DNA of 64,000 nt from Zhongshania aquatica (GTDB lineage Bacteria; Pseudomonadota; Gammaproteobacteria; Pseudomonadales; Spongiibacteraceae), in contig NZ_JANZNQ010000020.1 of NCBI RefSeq assembly GCF_027257955.1, forward strand, positions 1 to 64,000, in the 5' to 3' direction. Below, in pieces: positions 47,475-58,801 of the stretch (position 1 is its first letter; each line of letters starts with the position of its first letter). Made by a program: the position numbers and the translations under genes. Under the pieces are notes generated by a model. That model was given only the letters and a program-made list of their open reading frames with translations, was not told the origin of the DNA and ran no database searches.

Positions 47475-48803
47475 TTAGGATTCTTCTGCCTCTTTCGCTG
47501 GTGGCGACATAACTTCTTCGTAGCTTAAAGTTTCTTCGCTAAGCTTCGATTTTTCAAGCAATTTCTCAACAACTTCCTCTTCAATGACCATGCCTTCGAT
47601 CTGTTGAAGTTGCTGCGGGTTGCTCAAATACCAATTAATAATTTCGTCTTTGTCTTCATAGCTTGCGGCCATTTCTTCCAAAGCAGCGCGAACCTTAGTT
47701 TCATCTGCCTTGATGCCTTCTGCGCTAATCAACTCATTTAAGACCAAGCCCAACTTGACGCGGCGCTCTGCGTTTTCGCGGAACAGCTCATCAGGAAGAA
47801 TATCAGCAGCATTTAGCTTTTCGGCCATCGCACCAAATTGCTGCATCTGCTGATTACGCAAAGCGTCGATTTCTTGAGAAACCAAGGCTTTTGGAACTTG
47901 TAAGTCTGCGTGAATGGTAAGCACACCTTCCATCACTTGATTCTTAATGCGGGACTTAGTCGCATTTTTCAACTCACGAGCCATATTTTTTTCTACTTCA
48001 GCTCGAAAAGCTTCTTCGCCGCCTTCTTTGACGCCGAAAGCTTCAAACAAAGCTTCGTCCAATTCTGGAAGCTTTTTCTCGCTAACGCTATTCAAGGTAA
48101 TCTTGAATTCAACAGCGGCACCCTTAAGGTCTTCGCTGTGGTAATCGTCAGGGAAAGATAGTGCCACAACCTTCTCGTCGCCAGCCTTCATGCCAACAAC
48201 ACCATCTTCAAAACCAGGAATCATACGACCAGAACCCAGCTCTAGATCGCTACCTTCGGCTTTACCGCCCTCAAACTCGACACCGTCTTTCGTGCCCAAG
48301 TAATCAATGTTTGCCTTATCACCACCGGCTGCAGCGCGCTCAACAACTTGCCATTCAGCACGTTGTTGACGAAGATTCTCGATCATCTTATCAATGTCGG
48401 CGGCAGTAATTTCTGAAACCGGCTTTTTGACCTCTATCGTGCTGTAGTCTTTTGATTCAACCTCAGGAAACACCTCAAAGGTTGCAACAAATTCAATATC
48501 TTTACCCGCTTCTAAACTTTTGGGTTCAATATTTGGGCGACCAGCTGGTTTTAGACCCTGCTGCTGAATGGCTTCATAGAAGCTCTCATTCATGACTTCG
48601 CCAAGCACTTCCATACGCACTGACTCGCCGAAACGCTGGCGAACAACACGCATTGGTACCTTACCAGGGCGGAAGCCGTCTAATTTTACAGTGCGCGCAG
48701 CATTTTGCAGGCGTGAATCAACGGCACTATCAACACGTGCAGCAGGAACGCCAACAATCAGGCGACGCTCTAGGCCAGAAGTCGTTTCAACTGAGACTTG
48801 CAT
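47475..48803 (-). CDS. tig: trigger factor
   Basis: Trigger factor is the ribosome-bound chaperone with prolyl isomerase activity. The N-terminal ribosome-binding domain contains the signature KLDGFRPGKVPMRVVRQRFG (GFRxGKxP). The FKBP domain (about 155-245) includes DKANIDYLGTKDGVEFEGG and IPGFEDGVVGMKAGDE, and a helical C domain follows. The length of 442 residues is normal. GAGG lies seven bases before the ATG. Confidence 0.96.
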   Translation of the reverse strand: MQVSVETTSGLERRLIVGVPAARVDSAVDSRLQNAARTVKLDGFRPGKVPMRVVRQRFGESVRMEVLGEVMNESFYEAIQQQGLKPAGRPNIEPKSLEAGKDIEFVATFEVFPEVESKDYSTIEVKKPVSEITAADIDKMIENLRQQRAEWQVVERAAAGGDKANIDYLGTKDGVEFEGGKAEGSDLELGSGRMIPGFEDGVVGMKAGDEKVVALSFPDDYHSEDLKGAAVEFKITLNSVSEKKLPELDEALFEAFGVKEGGEEAFRAEVEKNMARELKNATKSRIKNQVMEGVLTIHADLQVPKALVSQEIDALRNQQMQQFGAMAEKLNAADILPDELFRENAERRVKLGLVLNELISAEGIKADETKVRAALEEMAASYEDKDEIINWYLSNPQQLQQIEGMVIEEEVVEKLLEKSKLSEETLSYEEVMSPPAKEAEES

Positions 48804-48834
48804 GGGGGGTCCTCAAAACAGGGCTGTTAAACAC

Positions 48835-48866
48835 AAATGGCCACTATGATTTCAAAGCGGCCATTT
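48835..48866. repeat. 8-bp inverted repeat between tRNA-Leu and tig
   Basis: The arms AAATGGCC (48835-48842) and GGCCATTT (48859-48866) are perfect reverse complements around a 16-base loop. It lies between the tRNA 3' end and the tig start on the minus strand. It may help end or process the tRNA transcript, or form part of the tig leader; no strong T tract follows. Confidence 0.45.
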
Positions 48867-48883
48867 AAAAGAATTCTATGAAA

Positions 48884-48968
48884 TGGTGCGGATGGAGAGA
48901 CTCGAACTCTCACGCCTTGCGGCACCAGAACCTAAATCTGGCGTGTATACCAATTTCACCACATCCGC
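48884..48968 (-). tRNA. tRNA-Leu (anticodon UAG)
   Basis: The minus strand folds as a class II tRNA. The acceptor arms are GCGGATG (5') and CATCCGC (3'), followed by A and an encoded CCA. The anticodon stem CCAGA/TCTGG encloses loop TTTAGGT, giving anticodon TAG. A variable arm (TGCCGCAAGGCG) and a T arm GAGAG-TTCGAGT-CTCTC are present. A UAG anticodon reads CUA (and by wobble other CUN) leucine codons. The length is 85 bases including CCA. Confidence 0.95.
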
Positions 48969-49107
48969 GCACTTGTAAAACCGTCTTAAGGTATTGAATT
49001 ATCACGGTTTACAAATAAAATCGCGCAGCCATGACTACGCGAGGAACGAGATTGTGCCACAGGCCATGGGCGTGATCAAGCAGACCTGCAAACAATTATC
49101 ATCAAAG

Positions 49108-49140
49108 GCCGTTATTGCGTAAAAATCAGGCAATAACAGC
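49108..49140. repeat. inverted repeat downstream of fadA
   Basis: GTTATTGC (49111-49118) and GCAATAAC (49130-49137) pair, extended by GGC/GCC with one bulge. It lies just past the fadA stop on the minus strand and may act as a weak terminator, though the following T run is poor. Confidence 0.45.
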
Positions 49141-49151
49141 CCATGACAACG

Positions 49152-50345
<1,194 letters not shown>

Positions 50346-52493
50346 TTATTTAAAAAAAGATTCGCCATTGGCCGCCATCTGGCGGAGGCTTTCTGTTGGC
50401 TGATATAGCGGACCAAGATCCGCATAGCGATCTGCCATCTCACAAAAGGCTTTAACGCCCATTTGGTCGATATAGCGCAGCGCACCGCCACGGAAAACGG
50501 GGAAACCGATACCCATAACCAAACCCATATCGGCGTCAGCTGGGTCACGCAAAATACCCTCATCGATACAACGAACGGTTTCTATACACATTGGTATCAT
50601 CATCCGCGCGACGATATCGTCGTCGGAAAGCTCAACCGTGGCTTGTTTCGCAGACTCTGCCATCGCTAACGCCGTGTCATCTTCACACTTCTTAGGCTTA
50701 CCTTTGGCGTCTTCTTCGTAACGATAGAAACCGATGCCGTTTTTCTGACCGTAGCGCTTCGCTTCAAACATCATTTGCGAAATACCCGTAAAGTCATGGC
50801 GCATGCGATCTGGGAAGCCTTCTGCCATTACCTCAGCGGCGTGGTAGCCGGTATCGATACCGACAACATCCATCAGGTAGGCAGGCCCCATTGGCATGCC
50901 GAAGCCTTCCATAACTTTATCGATCTTACGGAAATCACCACCGTCGCGAATCAGCATGTCAAAGCCGGCGAAATACGGAAACAGCACACGGTTCACATAG
51001 AAACCTGGGCAGTCGTTGACAACAATCGGGGTTTTACCCATTTGTAGCGCGTATTTAACGACTTTGGATATGGTCTCATCGCTGGTTTTTTCACCACGAA
51101 TAACCTCTACCAAGGGCATCGCGTGCACAGGGTTGAAGAAATGCATACCGCAGAAGTTCTCTGGGCGCTCCAGCGCATCGGCAAGATGGGTGATGGATAT
51201 TGTTGAGGTATTTGACGCCAAAACCGCATCTTTACGGATGTGTTTTTCAGTCTCAGAAAGAACTGCCTGCTTCACTTTTGGATTTTCAACTACCGCTTCA
51301 ACAATCACATCGGCTTTATCAAAGCCGTCATAGCTTAACGATGGACGAATACTGTTTAGCACCGCAGACATTTTGTCTGCAGTCATGCGACCGCGGGACA
51401 CTCGTTTTGCGAGAAGCTTGCCAGCTTCTTTCATACCCAGCGCAAGACCGGCATCAGCAATGTCTTTCATTAGGATCGGCGTACCTTTATAGGCAGACTG
51501 GTAAGCAATACCACCACCCATAATGCCCGCACCTAAGACCGCAGCTTGTTTTATATCTCCGCCATTTTTTGCAAAACCACGCGCGGCTTTGCTCACCGCT
51601 TGCTCACTTAGGAATAAACCCACCAAGGCGCCAGCCTGTGGCGTACGTACTAGCTTAATGAAATGATCAATTTCAACTTCAATGGCCTCAGCGCGACTCA
51701 AACCAGCATTACGCTCCATCGACTTAGCTGCAGTCAGAGGTGCTGGCATATGGCGACCAGCCTGCTGAGCAACCATCGCTTTACCGGTGGTAAAAGACAT
51801 CATGCGCTCGATATCATTTAATTTAACCGGAGAGGTTTTTTCGATACGACGTGCCTTATAGTCAAACTCACCTGCTATCGCGTTTTTAAGAAGATCTAAA
51901 GACGCATCACGAAGAACATCTGGCGCTACAACCGCATCAACACCGCCATCTTTAAGCGCAGCATCTGGCTTTTGATGATTGCCCGTTGCAACCCACATCA
52001 TTGCATTGTCACAACCGATAACACGAGGCAATCTAACAGTGCCACCAAAACCGGGGTTAATGCCCAATTTTACTTCCGGAAGACCGACAACTGCTGCCGA
52101 CGACATCACCCGGAAGTCACAGGCTAAACACATTTCAAAACCGCCGCCTAATGCAACACCATTTATCGCGACCACGGTTGGCACGGGCAGGTCTTCAAAC
52201 GCATTAAACACAGCATTTGCCTTAGTCACCCACTCCCTAATATCCGCGTCTGGTAACTTAAAAAGCTCGGTAAATTCGGTAATATCAGCACCGACAATAA
52301 ATACCGACTTCGCACTGCTAACGAGCACACCTTTCAAATTTGCTTCCGCAGCTAAGGCGGCGGTCGCTGCACCCAACTCCAAAAGAGTTAGCTGATTAAA
52401 TTTGTTGACTGAATCGCCTTCTAGGTCGAAACAGAGTTCCGCAATGCCTTCTTCTAGGTACTTTGCAGTTAACGCCTTGCCTTGATAAATCAT
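50346..52493 (-). CDS. fadB: multifunctional fatty acid oxidation complex subunit FadB
   Basis: FadB combines enoyl-CoA hydratase/isomerase (N-terminal, [20 protein letters not shown] and [16 protein letters not shown]) with 3-hydroxyacyl-CoA dehydrogenase ([15 protein letters not shown] near residue 320, and [16 protein letters not shown] with the catalytic His). I chose the ATG at 52493, with GAGG seven bases upstream; the resulting 715 residues match pseudomonad FadB. A longer frame to 52610 would cross the upstream dyad and is not supported. Confidence 0.96.
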   Translation of the reverse strand: MIYQGKALTAKYLEEGIAELCFDLEGDSVNKFNQLTLLELGAATAALAAEANLKGVLVSSAKSVFIVGADITEFTELFKLPDADIREWVTKANAVFNAFEDLPVPTVVAINGVALGGGFEMCLACDFRVMSSAAVVGLPEVKLGINPGFGGTVRLPRVIGCDNAMMWVATGNHQKPDAALKDGGVDAVVAPDVLRDASLDLLKNAIAGEFDYKARRIEKTSPVKLNDIERMMSFTTGKAMVAQQAGRHMPAPLTAAKSMERNAGLSRAEAIEVEIDHFIKLVRTPQAGALVGLFLSEQAVSKAARGFAKNGGDIKQAAVLGAGIMGGGIAYQSAYKGTPILMKDIADAGLALGMKEAGKLLAKRVSRGRMTADKMSAVLNSIRPSLSYDGFDKADVIVEAVVENPKVKQAVLSETEKHIRKDAVLASNTSTISITHLADALERPENFCGMHFFNPVHAMPLVEVIRGEKTSDETISKVVKYALQMGKTPIVVNDCPGFYVNRVLFPYFAGFDMLIRDGGDFRKIDKVMEGFGMPMGPAYLMDVVGIDTGYHAAEVMAEGFPDRMRHDFTGISQMMFEAKRYGQKNGIGFYRYEEDAKGKPKKCEDDTALAMAESAKQATVELSDDDIVARMMIPMCIETVRCIDEGILRDPADADMGLVMGIGFPVFRGGALRYIDQMGVKAFCEMADRYADLGPLYQPTESLRQMAANGESFFK

Positions 52494-52541
52494 TTTTTTT
52501 CCTCGAATAGAGTTGTGGCGGCGGCATTTGCCATACTTTTC

Positions 52542-52560
52542 ATGTTTACCATGTAAACAT
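52542..52560. promoter_or_regulatory. perfect 19-bp dyad upstream of fadBA, candidate operator
   Basis: The arms ATGTTTAC (52542-52549) and GTAAACAT (52553-52560) are perfect reverse complements around CAT. It lies about 50 bases before the fadB start in the 118-base gap. Fatty-acid degradation operons are commonly repressed by TetR-type (PsrA) or GntR-type (FadR) proteins. This site matches neither consensus that I know well. Confidence 0.55.
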
Positions 52561-52611
52561 TGGGTGCTAAAACTACCGTATTCCGAAATTCTTGGCAAGC
52601 ACGGCAACACA

Positions 52612-53679
52612 TTAATCCGTCAAACAGGCAGGATCAAATCGGTATAGCTCATCCAACCACTCGCAAACTTCTCTCGCCAAGGGATGATCGATACTGCCGT
52701 AAGCTGAACGCAATAGTGCTTTTTGCCCGTCACTCATGCCGTCTAAGCCAAGATTCTGAAATATATCGGCATCCCTAGAGACTAGACTAGCCAACTCGGT
52801 TGGCAAGTCCGCTGTTACATCAGCAAACGCCGCATCTGGATCATAGTGAACCCCGCGAGCATAGACATCTGCCAGCGTTGGCAACACCAACATAGACAAA
52901 TGAAATTGATTCATTGGATTAACGGCATGACCACTGCACAGCTGAGCCATTTCTGCTGGCCGGCCAGTGAACGGAGCCAAGTGCAAAAACCGACTAATTT
53001 TTCGACCGTCATTTACCGGATAATTATCCCAAATGAGCGGCTTTCGACCTAGTAGCTCTGCCGCGCGCCGACAATCATCCGCAGTATAGGACTCGCTTAC
53101 GACACGATTACCCGTCCACAACAAATCTATGTCCTGCCCAAGTCCAGTATTTAGATCGCGGAAATAATGTTCTGGGCAGGCACCGAATAGCTCTTCAAGA
53201 ATTGGGTCAAAACTGTAATAACTTGGGCACATGGCCAGCTGAACATTAGGCAAATGACGCTGGATATCGTTAACAACAGCGACTTGATTATGTGCCAGCA
53301 GCATATTTCCAGCGGGCAGATCATCGAACAAAACCCATAAGATATCCGGCTTAAGATATTGAATTTCTTTTATTTTTTTAATTAATGAGTGCTTTTCACT
53401 TGTGCCATAGTTTGCCTGCAAGCCCACCGGCGACAGGCCTAAGCCCCAGCTTAAACCGGCCGCATGACAGGCGTTACCAAGACGCTCATAATTTAATCGC
53501 TGCTCTTCAGTAAATGGCTGAGACCAACGGCTTCGTAAACTAGCGTCGCCCTTCGGTGCATAGATGTAGCTTTGATACTGCCAATTTGCGAGCGACTCCG
53601 GCAAAGTAAAGCGCTGAGACCACGTCCATTGACGACCATAAAACCCTTCGATAACGGATGTTGTAAAAGATTTACTCAC
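52612..53679 (-). CDS. GH84-like beta-N-acetylglucosaminidase (O-GlcNAcase-like catalytic domain)
   Basis: This 355-residue protein has the GH84 hallmarks. Near the N-terminus are [15 protein letters not shown] and [12 protein letters not shown]. The catalytic aspartate pair is D119-D120 in [10 protein letters not shown], and a later [10 protein letters not shown] carries the substrate-binding Asn. Family members remove GlcNAc from proteins or glycans. There is no signal peptide, so a cytoplasmic substrate is implied; which one is unknown. It is only slightly longer than a bare catalytic domain. It follows gcvT on the same strand after 18 bases, which suggests co-transcription without an obvious metabolic link. 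Confidence 0.78.
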   Translation of the reverse strand: MSKSFTTSVIEGFYGRQWTWSQRFTLPESLANWQYQSYIYAPKGDASLRSRWSQPFTEEQRLNYERLGNACHAAGLSWGLGLSPVGLQANYGTSEKHSLIKKIKEIQYLKPDILWVLFDDLPAGNMLLAHNQVAVVNDIQRHLPNVQLAMCPSYYSFDPILEELFGACPEHYFRDLNTGLGQDIDLLWTGNRVVSESYTADDCRRAAELLGRKPLIWDNYPVNDGRKISRFLHLAPFTGRPAEMAQLCSGHAVNPMNQFHLSMLVLPTLADVYARGVHYDPDAAFADVTADLPTELASLVSRDADIFQNLGLDGMSDGQKALLRSAYGSIDHPLAREVCEWLDELYRFDPACLTD

Positions 53680-53697
53680 AGCACCTCTCTCAATCCA

Positions 53698-54816
53698 TTA
53701 GCCGCGATAGTAACGTTGCTCTACAAACGGTGTTTTCCGCAGAGTCACAGGCAATTGCTTACCCCTCACACTTGCAAACAATGATTCATCTGAATTGAGC
53801 GCAGCAGTTGCAACATAGGCCATCACAATAGGCCGCCCAATACTGGGACCAAAGCCACCACTAGTGACTCTACCCACTGTTTCGCCGCTAGTAGTGACAA
53901 TCTCCGCCCCTTCACGCACCGGTGCCTTACCTTCGACATCAAGAAGAACACGTTTTTCAGTCACGCCATTAGCGAGTTGTGATGAGATAAACGAATCGCC
54001 TGGGTAGCCTCCACTGCGAACGCCGTCTGGTCGTCGAGCTTTTGAAATTGACCACAGTAAGTTGGCGCTAATCGGACTAATCGTCTCGTCCATATCGTGA
54101 CCGTAAAGACAAAGTCCGGCCTCTAGACGCAAGGAGTCTCTGGCCCCCAATCCAATAAATTCAACTTCAGGCTCAGCTAGAAGTAAGCGTGCTAGTGCCT
54201 CGGTTTGCTCTGGGGCGACTGATATCTCAAAACCATCCTCACCGGTGTAGCCCGAACAGCTTAGCCAGCATGAGATACCACCGATCATGCAATCTGCAGT
54301 ATCCATAAAGATCATCGTCGCCGTCTCCGGCGCCAAACGCGACAGTACCTGTCTCGCCTGCGGCCCCTGCAGCGCGAGCAAGCCTTGATCTTCAAGCATC
54401 TCCATTTTTATATCTGCAGGCAGATGCTGCTTCAACCAGGCAAAATCTTGACGTTTACAAGCGGCGTTCACAATTAACAGAAAGTCATCACCACAATTGG
54501 CGAACATAAGATCATCCAGTATGCCACCCTGCTCATTGGTCAACAGGCCATAACGCTGACGGTTTTCGGGTAGCCCGATAACATCCTGCGGCATTAATTT
54601 TTCAAGTTCGGCCGCAACATTTGGGCCACTCACACGTATTTGCCCCATATGAGACACATCAAATAGACCCGCTGCATTTCTTACATGTAGGTGCTCCTTG
54701 AGCACGCCCAAAGGATATTGCACAGGCATGTCGTAGCCTGCAAATGGCACCATTTTGGCCGAAAGCTCGCGGTGTAAGGCGTTCAAAGGGGTCGTTAATA
54801 ATGTCTCTGTGCTCAA
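53698..54816 (-). CDS. gcvT: aminomethyltransferase (glycine cleavage T protein)
   Basis: GcvT transfers the aminomethyl carbon of glycine from lipoylated GcvH to tetrahydrofolate. The motifs FAGYDMPVQYP, GLFDVSHMGQIRVSG, LLTNEQGGILDDLMF, LSCSGYTGEDGFEI and GLGARDSLRLEAGLCLYGHD are all present. The length is 372 residues. GcvH and GcvP are not in the window, so the system is split. I saw no glycine riboswitch in the 43-base gap to tatD. A C-terminal TPFVEQRYYRG is as in GcvT. Confidence 0.95.
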   Translation of the reverse strand: MSTETLLTTPLNALHRELSAKMVPFAGYDMPVQYPLGVLKEHLHVRNAAGLFDVSHMGQIRVSGPNVAAELEKLMPQDVIGLPENRQRYGLLTNEQGGILDDLMFANCGDDFLLIVNAACKRQDFAWLKQHLPADIKMEMLEDQGLLALQGPQARQVLSRLAPETATMIFMDTADCMIGGISCWLSCSGYTGEDGFEISVAPEQTEALARLLLAEPEVEFIGLGARDSLRLEAGLCLYGHDMDETISPISANLLWSISKARRPDGVRSGGYPGDSFISSQLANGVTEKRVLLDVEGKAPVREGAEIVTTSGETVGRVTSGGFGPSIGRPIVMAYVATAALNSDESLFASVRGKQLPVTLRKTPFVEQRYYRG

Positions 54817-54859
54817 TGCACTGTCTCCTAAGTCTATATAAAGCCGTATCGCTGCGTAC

Positions 54860-55636
54860 TTATCGCGCTAACGGAAAAAGCCGTTCAAAATTTTGCGTTG
54901 TATGTCGCAACACGTCTTGATAAGACAAACCTTTTAATTCCGCCACGCACTCCGCCACTTCAACAACATACTTCGGCTCATTTTTCTTACCGCGGTAAGG
55001 CACCGGCGCCAGATAGGGGGAATCAGTTTCTACTAGTAAACGATCAATAGGAACGCGACGCACAACTTCACGAAGTTCTTCCGCGTTTTTAAAGGTAATG
55101 ATGCCGGAAAAGGAAATACAGTAGCCCATATCTATCGCCGCTTCTGCCATTTCCCACGATTCTGTAAAGCAATGCAATACACCGCCCACCGAGGGCGCCC
55201 CGTGCTCGGCAATAATGGCTAAGGTGTCCTCGCGGGCATCCCGAGTGTGAACAATCGTCGGTTTGCCAATGGCCGCCGACACCTGAAGATGCTGGGCAAA
55301 ACTGCGCTGCTGATCGTCTTTACGATCCTTGCTGTAATAATAATCTAAGCCGGTCTCACCAATCGCCACAACCTTGGGATGATCAGCCAGATCAGTAAGC
55401 GTTTGTACCGAACAGACCTCATCACTTATATCGAGTGGATGCACGCCAACAGACGCATAAATTTGCGGAAAGCGTTCGGCTATGGCAACGACCGTCGGGG
55501 CATTGCCCAAATCGATACCGATACATAGCATTTTGCTTACGCCACGCTCCGTTGCCGCCTGTATTGCTAAATTTAAGTCGCCATCATAGGGCTTAAGGTC
55601 AATTCGATCGAGGTGACAATGACTGTCTACGAGCAT
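54860..55636 (-). CDS. TatD-family metal-dependent hydrolase (YcfH-like)
   Basis: This metal-dependent (deoxyribo)nuclease-like protein has the family motifs VDSHCHLDRID, GETGLDYYYSKDR, IVHTRDAREDT, GVLHCFTESWEMA and LVETDSPYLAPVPYRGKKNEP. I chose the ATG at 55636, which aligns with YcfH and gives 258 residues; an upstream start at 55666 is less likely. It closes the conserved tmk-holB-pilZ-tatD set. The physiological substrate is uncertain. Confidence 0.92.
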   Translation of the reverse strand: MLVDSHCHLDRIDLKPYDGDLNLAIQAATERGVSKMLCIGIDLGNAPTVVAIAERFPQIYASVGVHPLDISDEVCSVQTLTDLADHPKVVAIGETGLDYYYSKDRKDDQQRSFAQHLQVSAAIGKPTIVHTRDAREDTLAIIAEHGAPSVGGVLHCFTESWEMAEAAIDMGYCISFSGIITFKNAEELREVVRRVPIDRLLVETDSPYLAPVPYRGKKNEPKYVVEVAECVAELKGLSYQDVLRHTTQNFERLFPLAR

Positions 55637-55695
55637 GAGATTTCCGTTAGGATTTTTCTGTTTCACGTACTGGCCTGAATGGGCCAGTGATGAGT

Positions 55696-56046
55696 TTACA
55701 TGGTGTGCGTGGGCTTATCAGACTCTATTATACCCGCAAGATAGGACTCAATCTTTTTATTGGCAACGCCGTCGCCACCTACAAATTGAACGCCGATACC
55801 TGCGGCGCGATTACTCTGCGCACCACGCGGGGTAATCCATACAACTTTACCTGCGATAGGTAATTTTTCTGGCTCGTCCATTAGGGTGAGTAGCATAAAC
55901 ACTTCATCACCTACTTTATAAGGCTTAGTGGTTGGAACAAACAAACCGCCGTCACGTATGAATGGCATATATGCCGCGTAGAGAACAGCTTTATCCCTGA
56001 TAGTCAGAGACAAAATCCCGTTGCGTGCACCCTGCGCACCACTCAT
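55696..56046 (-). CDS. PilZ domain protein
   Basis: The 116-residue protein is a single PilZ-type domain. The core motifs are FVPTTKPYKVGDEVFMLLTLMDEPEKLPIAGKVVWITP and GIGVQFVGG. The N-terminal RxxxR c-di-GMP motif is not evident, as in pseudomonad PilZ itself, which does not bind the nucleotide. Its location between holB and tatD is the conserved location of the pilZ gene needed for type IV pili. No pilus gene is adjacent. Confidence 0.88.
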   Translation of the reverse strand: MSGAQGARNGILSLTIRDKAVLYAAYMPFIRDGGLFVPTTKPYKVGDEVFMLLTLMDEPEKLPIAGKVVWITPRGAQSNRAAGIGVQFVGGDGVANKKIESYLAGIIESDKPTHTM

Positions 56047-56097
56047 ATATTCAACCTCATAGACTCAAAACCAAATTCCATAATAGGCGACACTATA

Positions 56098-57096
56098 TCA
56101 ACTTGCTTCCGATGCCGCACGGCTTTGGCACAATGCGGACCAATCAAGAAACAGTGATTCTAAAATTAAACGTTTATTTAAAGCCACCCCGCGGCTAAAA
56201 CCGGAGCGCAGCTCCAAACCACGCTGCAAAGTCTGCATAACAAGCTTGGGTGACAGTTTTTCGAAAGCCTGCCAACTCTTCGCCTGTAATGGTTTAGCCG
56301 CGAGTTGATGCCGCGACAAATCCATAAGCCGCGAACACCACCAATCAAGCAATTGCAAAATATCTTGATCAAATAAATCATCGACGAGCTGCAACGGTGT
56401 TTTTTGCCGGTTAAGCATGGCCATTAGACCCGCATCATAGCCATCGCGAGTGGCCAAACCGTTATCATCGAATATTTGTCTTGCCGCCAAAGGACGGCCA
56501 CCCGCCGCCAAAAGCAAAGTCTTGGCTAACTCAGCGTCGCCAACATAATCACGCAACCATGTTTGCGCCAAAGTAGCATCGGGCACGCCAAAGCGTAGCT
56601 GCACACATCGAGATCGTATCGTAGGAAGTAACTGGCTACTTGTATGACTCACCAAAATAAGCACTGTACCAGTATTAGGCTCTTCTAGCGTTTTAAGCAA
56701 AGCGTTCGCGGTAAATACGTTCATCGCCTCCGCCGGGTGAATCACCACGAGCTTCCGACCATTGTCACGATGAGCGTGTTGGGCCGAAAAACTTTGTAGG
56801 CTTCGAACCTGATCGATACCGATTTGGCGCTTGCCCTCCTCGGGGCATATTTCTCGGTAATCGGGATGGTTGGCGTCAATCTGGAAATGACAGCTTCGAC
56901 ACTGCCCGCATGCTGCCAACTTGTTAGGTGATTCACACAATAAATAACCAGCAAGTGCTTTTGCAAACCGTAACTTACCAATTAAATCTGGCCCAGCTAG
57001 TAATAGCGCATGGGGCAATCGATTTGAGTCAATTAGGCGCTGAAGATCCTGCCATTGACTCATTTGCCAGGAATAGGCAACCAGCGGATCAGCCAT
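56098..57096 (-). CDS. holB: DNA polymerase III delta' subunit
   Basis: HolB is the clamp-loader delta' subunit. The motifs [23 protein letters not shown] (a degenerate P-loop), the zinc-binding cysteines [34 protein letters not shown] and [22 protein letters not shown] are typical. The length is 332 residues. It overlaps the end of tmk by eight bases, so the two are coupled. Confidence 0.95.
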   Translation of the reverse strand: MADPLVAYSWQMSQWQDLQRLIDSNRLPHALLLAGPDLIGKLRFAKALAGYLLCESPNKLAACGQCRSCHFQIDANHPDYREICPEEGKRQIGIDQVRSLQSFSAQHAHRDNGRKLVVIHPAEAMNVFTANALLKTLEEPNTGTVLILVSHTSSQLLPTIRSRCVQLRFGVPDATLAQTWLRDYVGDAELAKTLLLAAGGRPLAARQIFDDNGLATRDGYDAGLMAMLNRQKTPLQLVDDLFDQDILQLLDWWCSRLMDLSRHQLAAKPLQAKSWQAFEKLSPKLVMQTLQRGLELRSGFSRGVALNKRLILESLFLDWSALCQSRAASEAS

Positions 57097-57745
57097 TGTT
57101 CACGCCCTTATAAAGGGAGATCTGCGACTGCAAAACCAACTCAATATTAGCCTGAACCGTAGCTAAATCTGCGCTAGCGTCAACGACTGAAAAACGCTCA
57201 GGCTCTTGTTCAACTCGCTGTAAATAAGCGCTTCTGACCTTGTCAAAAAACACCTGCTTTTCCTGCTCAAATCGATCAAGAGCGCCTCGCGCACCTGCCC
57301 GCGCCATGCCAACATCTACCGGGGCGTCTAGTAACAAGGTGCAGTCAGGACGCAAATCACCCTGAATCAAGTTTTGTAATTGATCAATGGTATCAGCAGA
57401 CAAACCCCGTCCACCGCCTTGATAGGCAAAGGTGGCATCGGTAAACCGATCACACAATACCCATACACCTTTCACCAAGGCAGGCTCTATTAGTGTCTTT
57501 AAATGTTGTGCCCGCGCTGCGAACACCAACAATAACTCAGCCAACTCAGTCATCGACTCTTCACGCGGAACAACCAGAAGATTGCGAATTTCTTCCGCGA
57601 GCGGCGTGCCGCCTGGCTCCCGGGTTACTATATGTGGAATATTCGCTTTATCGAGTAATTTACGAATAAAGTCGATGTTGGTGGACTTACCAACGCCTTC
57701 GGTACCCTCAACGGTAATAAAACGGCCGCGCTGTTGTTGGCTCAT
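57089..57745 (-). CDS. tmk: thymidylate kinase
   Basis: Tmk phosphorylates dTMP to dTDP. The P-loop [12 protein letters not shown] lies near residues 13-23, followed by the DR(Y/F/H) motif [18 protein letters not shown] and the lid region [13 protein letters not shown]. The length of 218 residues is normal. It starts immediately after mltG and overlaps holB. Confidence 0.96.
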   Translation of the reverse strand: MSQQQRGRFITVEGTEGVGKSTNIDFIRKLLDKANIPHIVTREPGGTPLAEEIRNLLVVPREESMTELAELLLVFAARAQHLKTLIEPALVKGVWVLCDRFTDATFAYQGGGRGLSADTIDQLQNLIQGDLRPDCTLLLDAPVDVGMARAGARGALDRFEQEKQVFFDKVRSAYLQRVEQEPERFSVVDASADLATVQANIELVLQSQISLYKGVNNG

Positions 57746-58801
57746 TTATTTCTCCGGCATCGGTGGCGCAGATCGATAGTCTGCTCGACGCTTACTAAGC
57801 TGGTAACGTTTCACCGCCGCCTCGTGTTCTTTTAACGTCGCAGAAAAGTAATGCGTACCATCACCCTTTGCCACAAAGAAGATGGAATCGCCTTCAGCTG
57901 GGTGCAAGGCCGCATGTATGGCTTCTCTACCAGCCAACGCAATCGGGCTGGGTGGCAAGCCCACTTGACGGTAAGTATTGTATATATTTTTGTCGTCCCT
58001 TAGGTGGGAGCCACGCAGATTACCATTGTAATCTGCACCCAAACCGTAAATTACCGTTGGGTCAGTTTGCAAGCGCATACCCATTTTTAATCGCCGTACA
58101 AACACGCCGGCTATTTGAGCGCGCTCTTCTGGCACGCCGGTTTCCTTCTCGATAATTGATGCCATCACCAAGGCTTCATAGGCATTATTATAGGGAAGAT
58201 CGACGTCACGCTCCTCCCACTCATCGCCTAGTACCTTCACCATGCGCTTATACGCGCGGAGTAGTAATGCGCTTGGCTTATCGCCAAGGTGATAATCATA
58301 GGTGTCTGGGAAGAAGAGTCCCTCTGGAACGTCAGCCAGCGGTTCTGAAATACCTAACTGCTGCCATAGGCTGGCATCATTTTCCAGGGCCTGTTTTTCT
58401 AAGAGAGATTGATTATTCAAATGAGCAAGCACTTGTGCGACAGTCCAACCTTCAAGCAGGGTCAGCTGGTGACGAATCACATCACCCTCGCGCATCATCG
58501 CCAACGTTTCAGCTAAACTTACACCCAGTTCAAGGCGGTACTCACCCGCTTTGATCTCTGCAACTTTTGGGCTTAGGCGACCATACAATTTCAAAACCCG
58601 TGGCTTTTTAATCCAGCCACGCTCCTGAAGTTGATTCACCATTGTGGAAAAACCCGTACCAGGTTCAAGAACAAAGACTTCAGTTGGCTCAGTAAGCGGC
58701 AACTCTTGTTTCAAATAACCGTCGAGATACCAAAGCGCGGCAAGGCCTGACAATATAATCGGAAAAATAAGCGCCAGCGCTACCTTAAATAGTTTAAACA
58801 T
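57746..58801 (-). CDS. mltG: endolytic murein transglycosylase MltG
   Basis: MltG is a membrane-anchored lytic transglycosylase that ends nascent glycan strands. One N-terminal helix (about residues 6-24) is followed by a LysM-like region and the YceG domain. The catalytic Glu lies in ALVMASIIEKETGVPEERAQIAGVFVRRL, then LQTDPTVIYGLG and YNTYRQVGLPPSPIALAG. I chose the ATG at 58801, which overlaps the pabC end by eight bases. The length is 351 residues. Confidence 0.95.
   Translation of the reverse strand: MFKLFKVALALIFPIILSGLAALWYLDGYLKQELPLTEPTEVFVLEPGTGFSTMVNQLQERGWIKKPRVLKLYGRLSPKVAEIKAGEYRLELGVSLAETLAMMREGDVIRHQLTLLEGWTVAQVLAHLNNQSLLEKQALENDASLWQQLGISEPLADVPEGLFFPDTYDYHLGDKPSALLLRAYKRMVKVLGDEWEERDVDLPYNNAYEALVMASIIEKETGVPEERAQIAGVFVRRLKMGMRLQTDPTVIYGLGADYNGNLRGSHLRDDKNIYNTYRQVGLPPSPIALAGREAIHAALHPAEGDSIFFVAKGDGTHYFSATLKEHEAAVKRYQLSKRRADYRSAPPMPEK

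Noticed and set aside
51979-52395. 138-codon plus-strand frame opposite fadB
   Set aside because: It is antisense to the conserved hydratase domain of FadB and shows no family motif or ribosome binding site.
54817-54859. Possible glycine riboswitch before gcvT
   Set aside because: Only 43 bases separate gcvT from tatD, too short for a glycine aptamer.
58156-58554. 132-codon plus-strand frame opposite mltG
   Set aside because: The composition is His/Arg-rich and low in hydrophobic structure, typical of a shadow frame, and the MltG frame is unambiguous.
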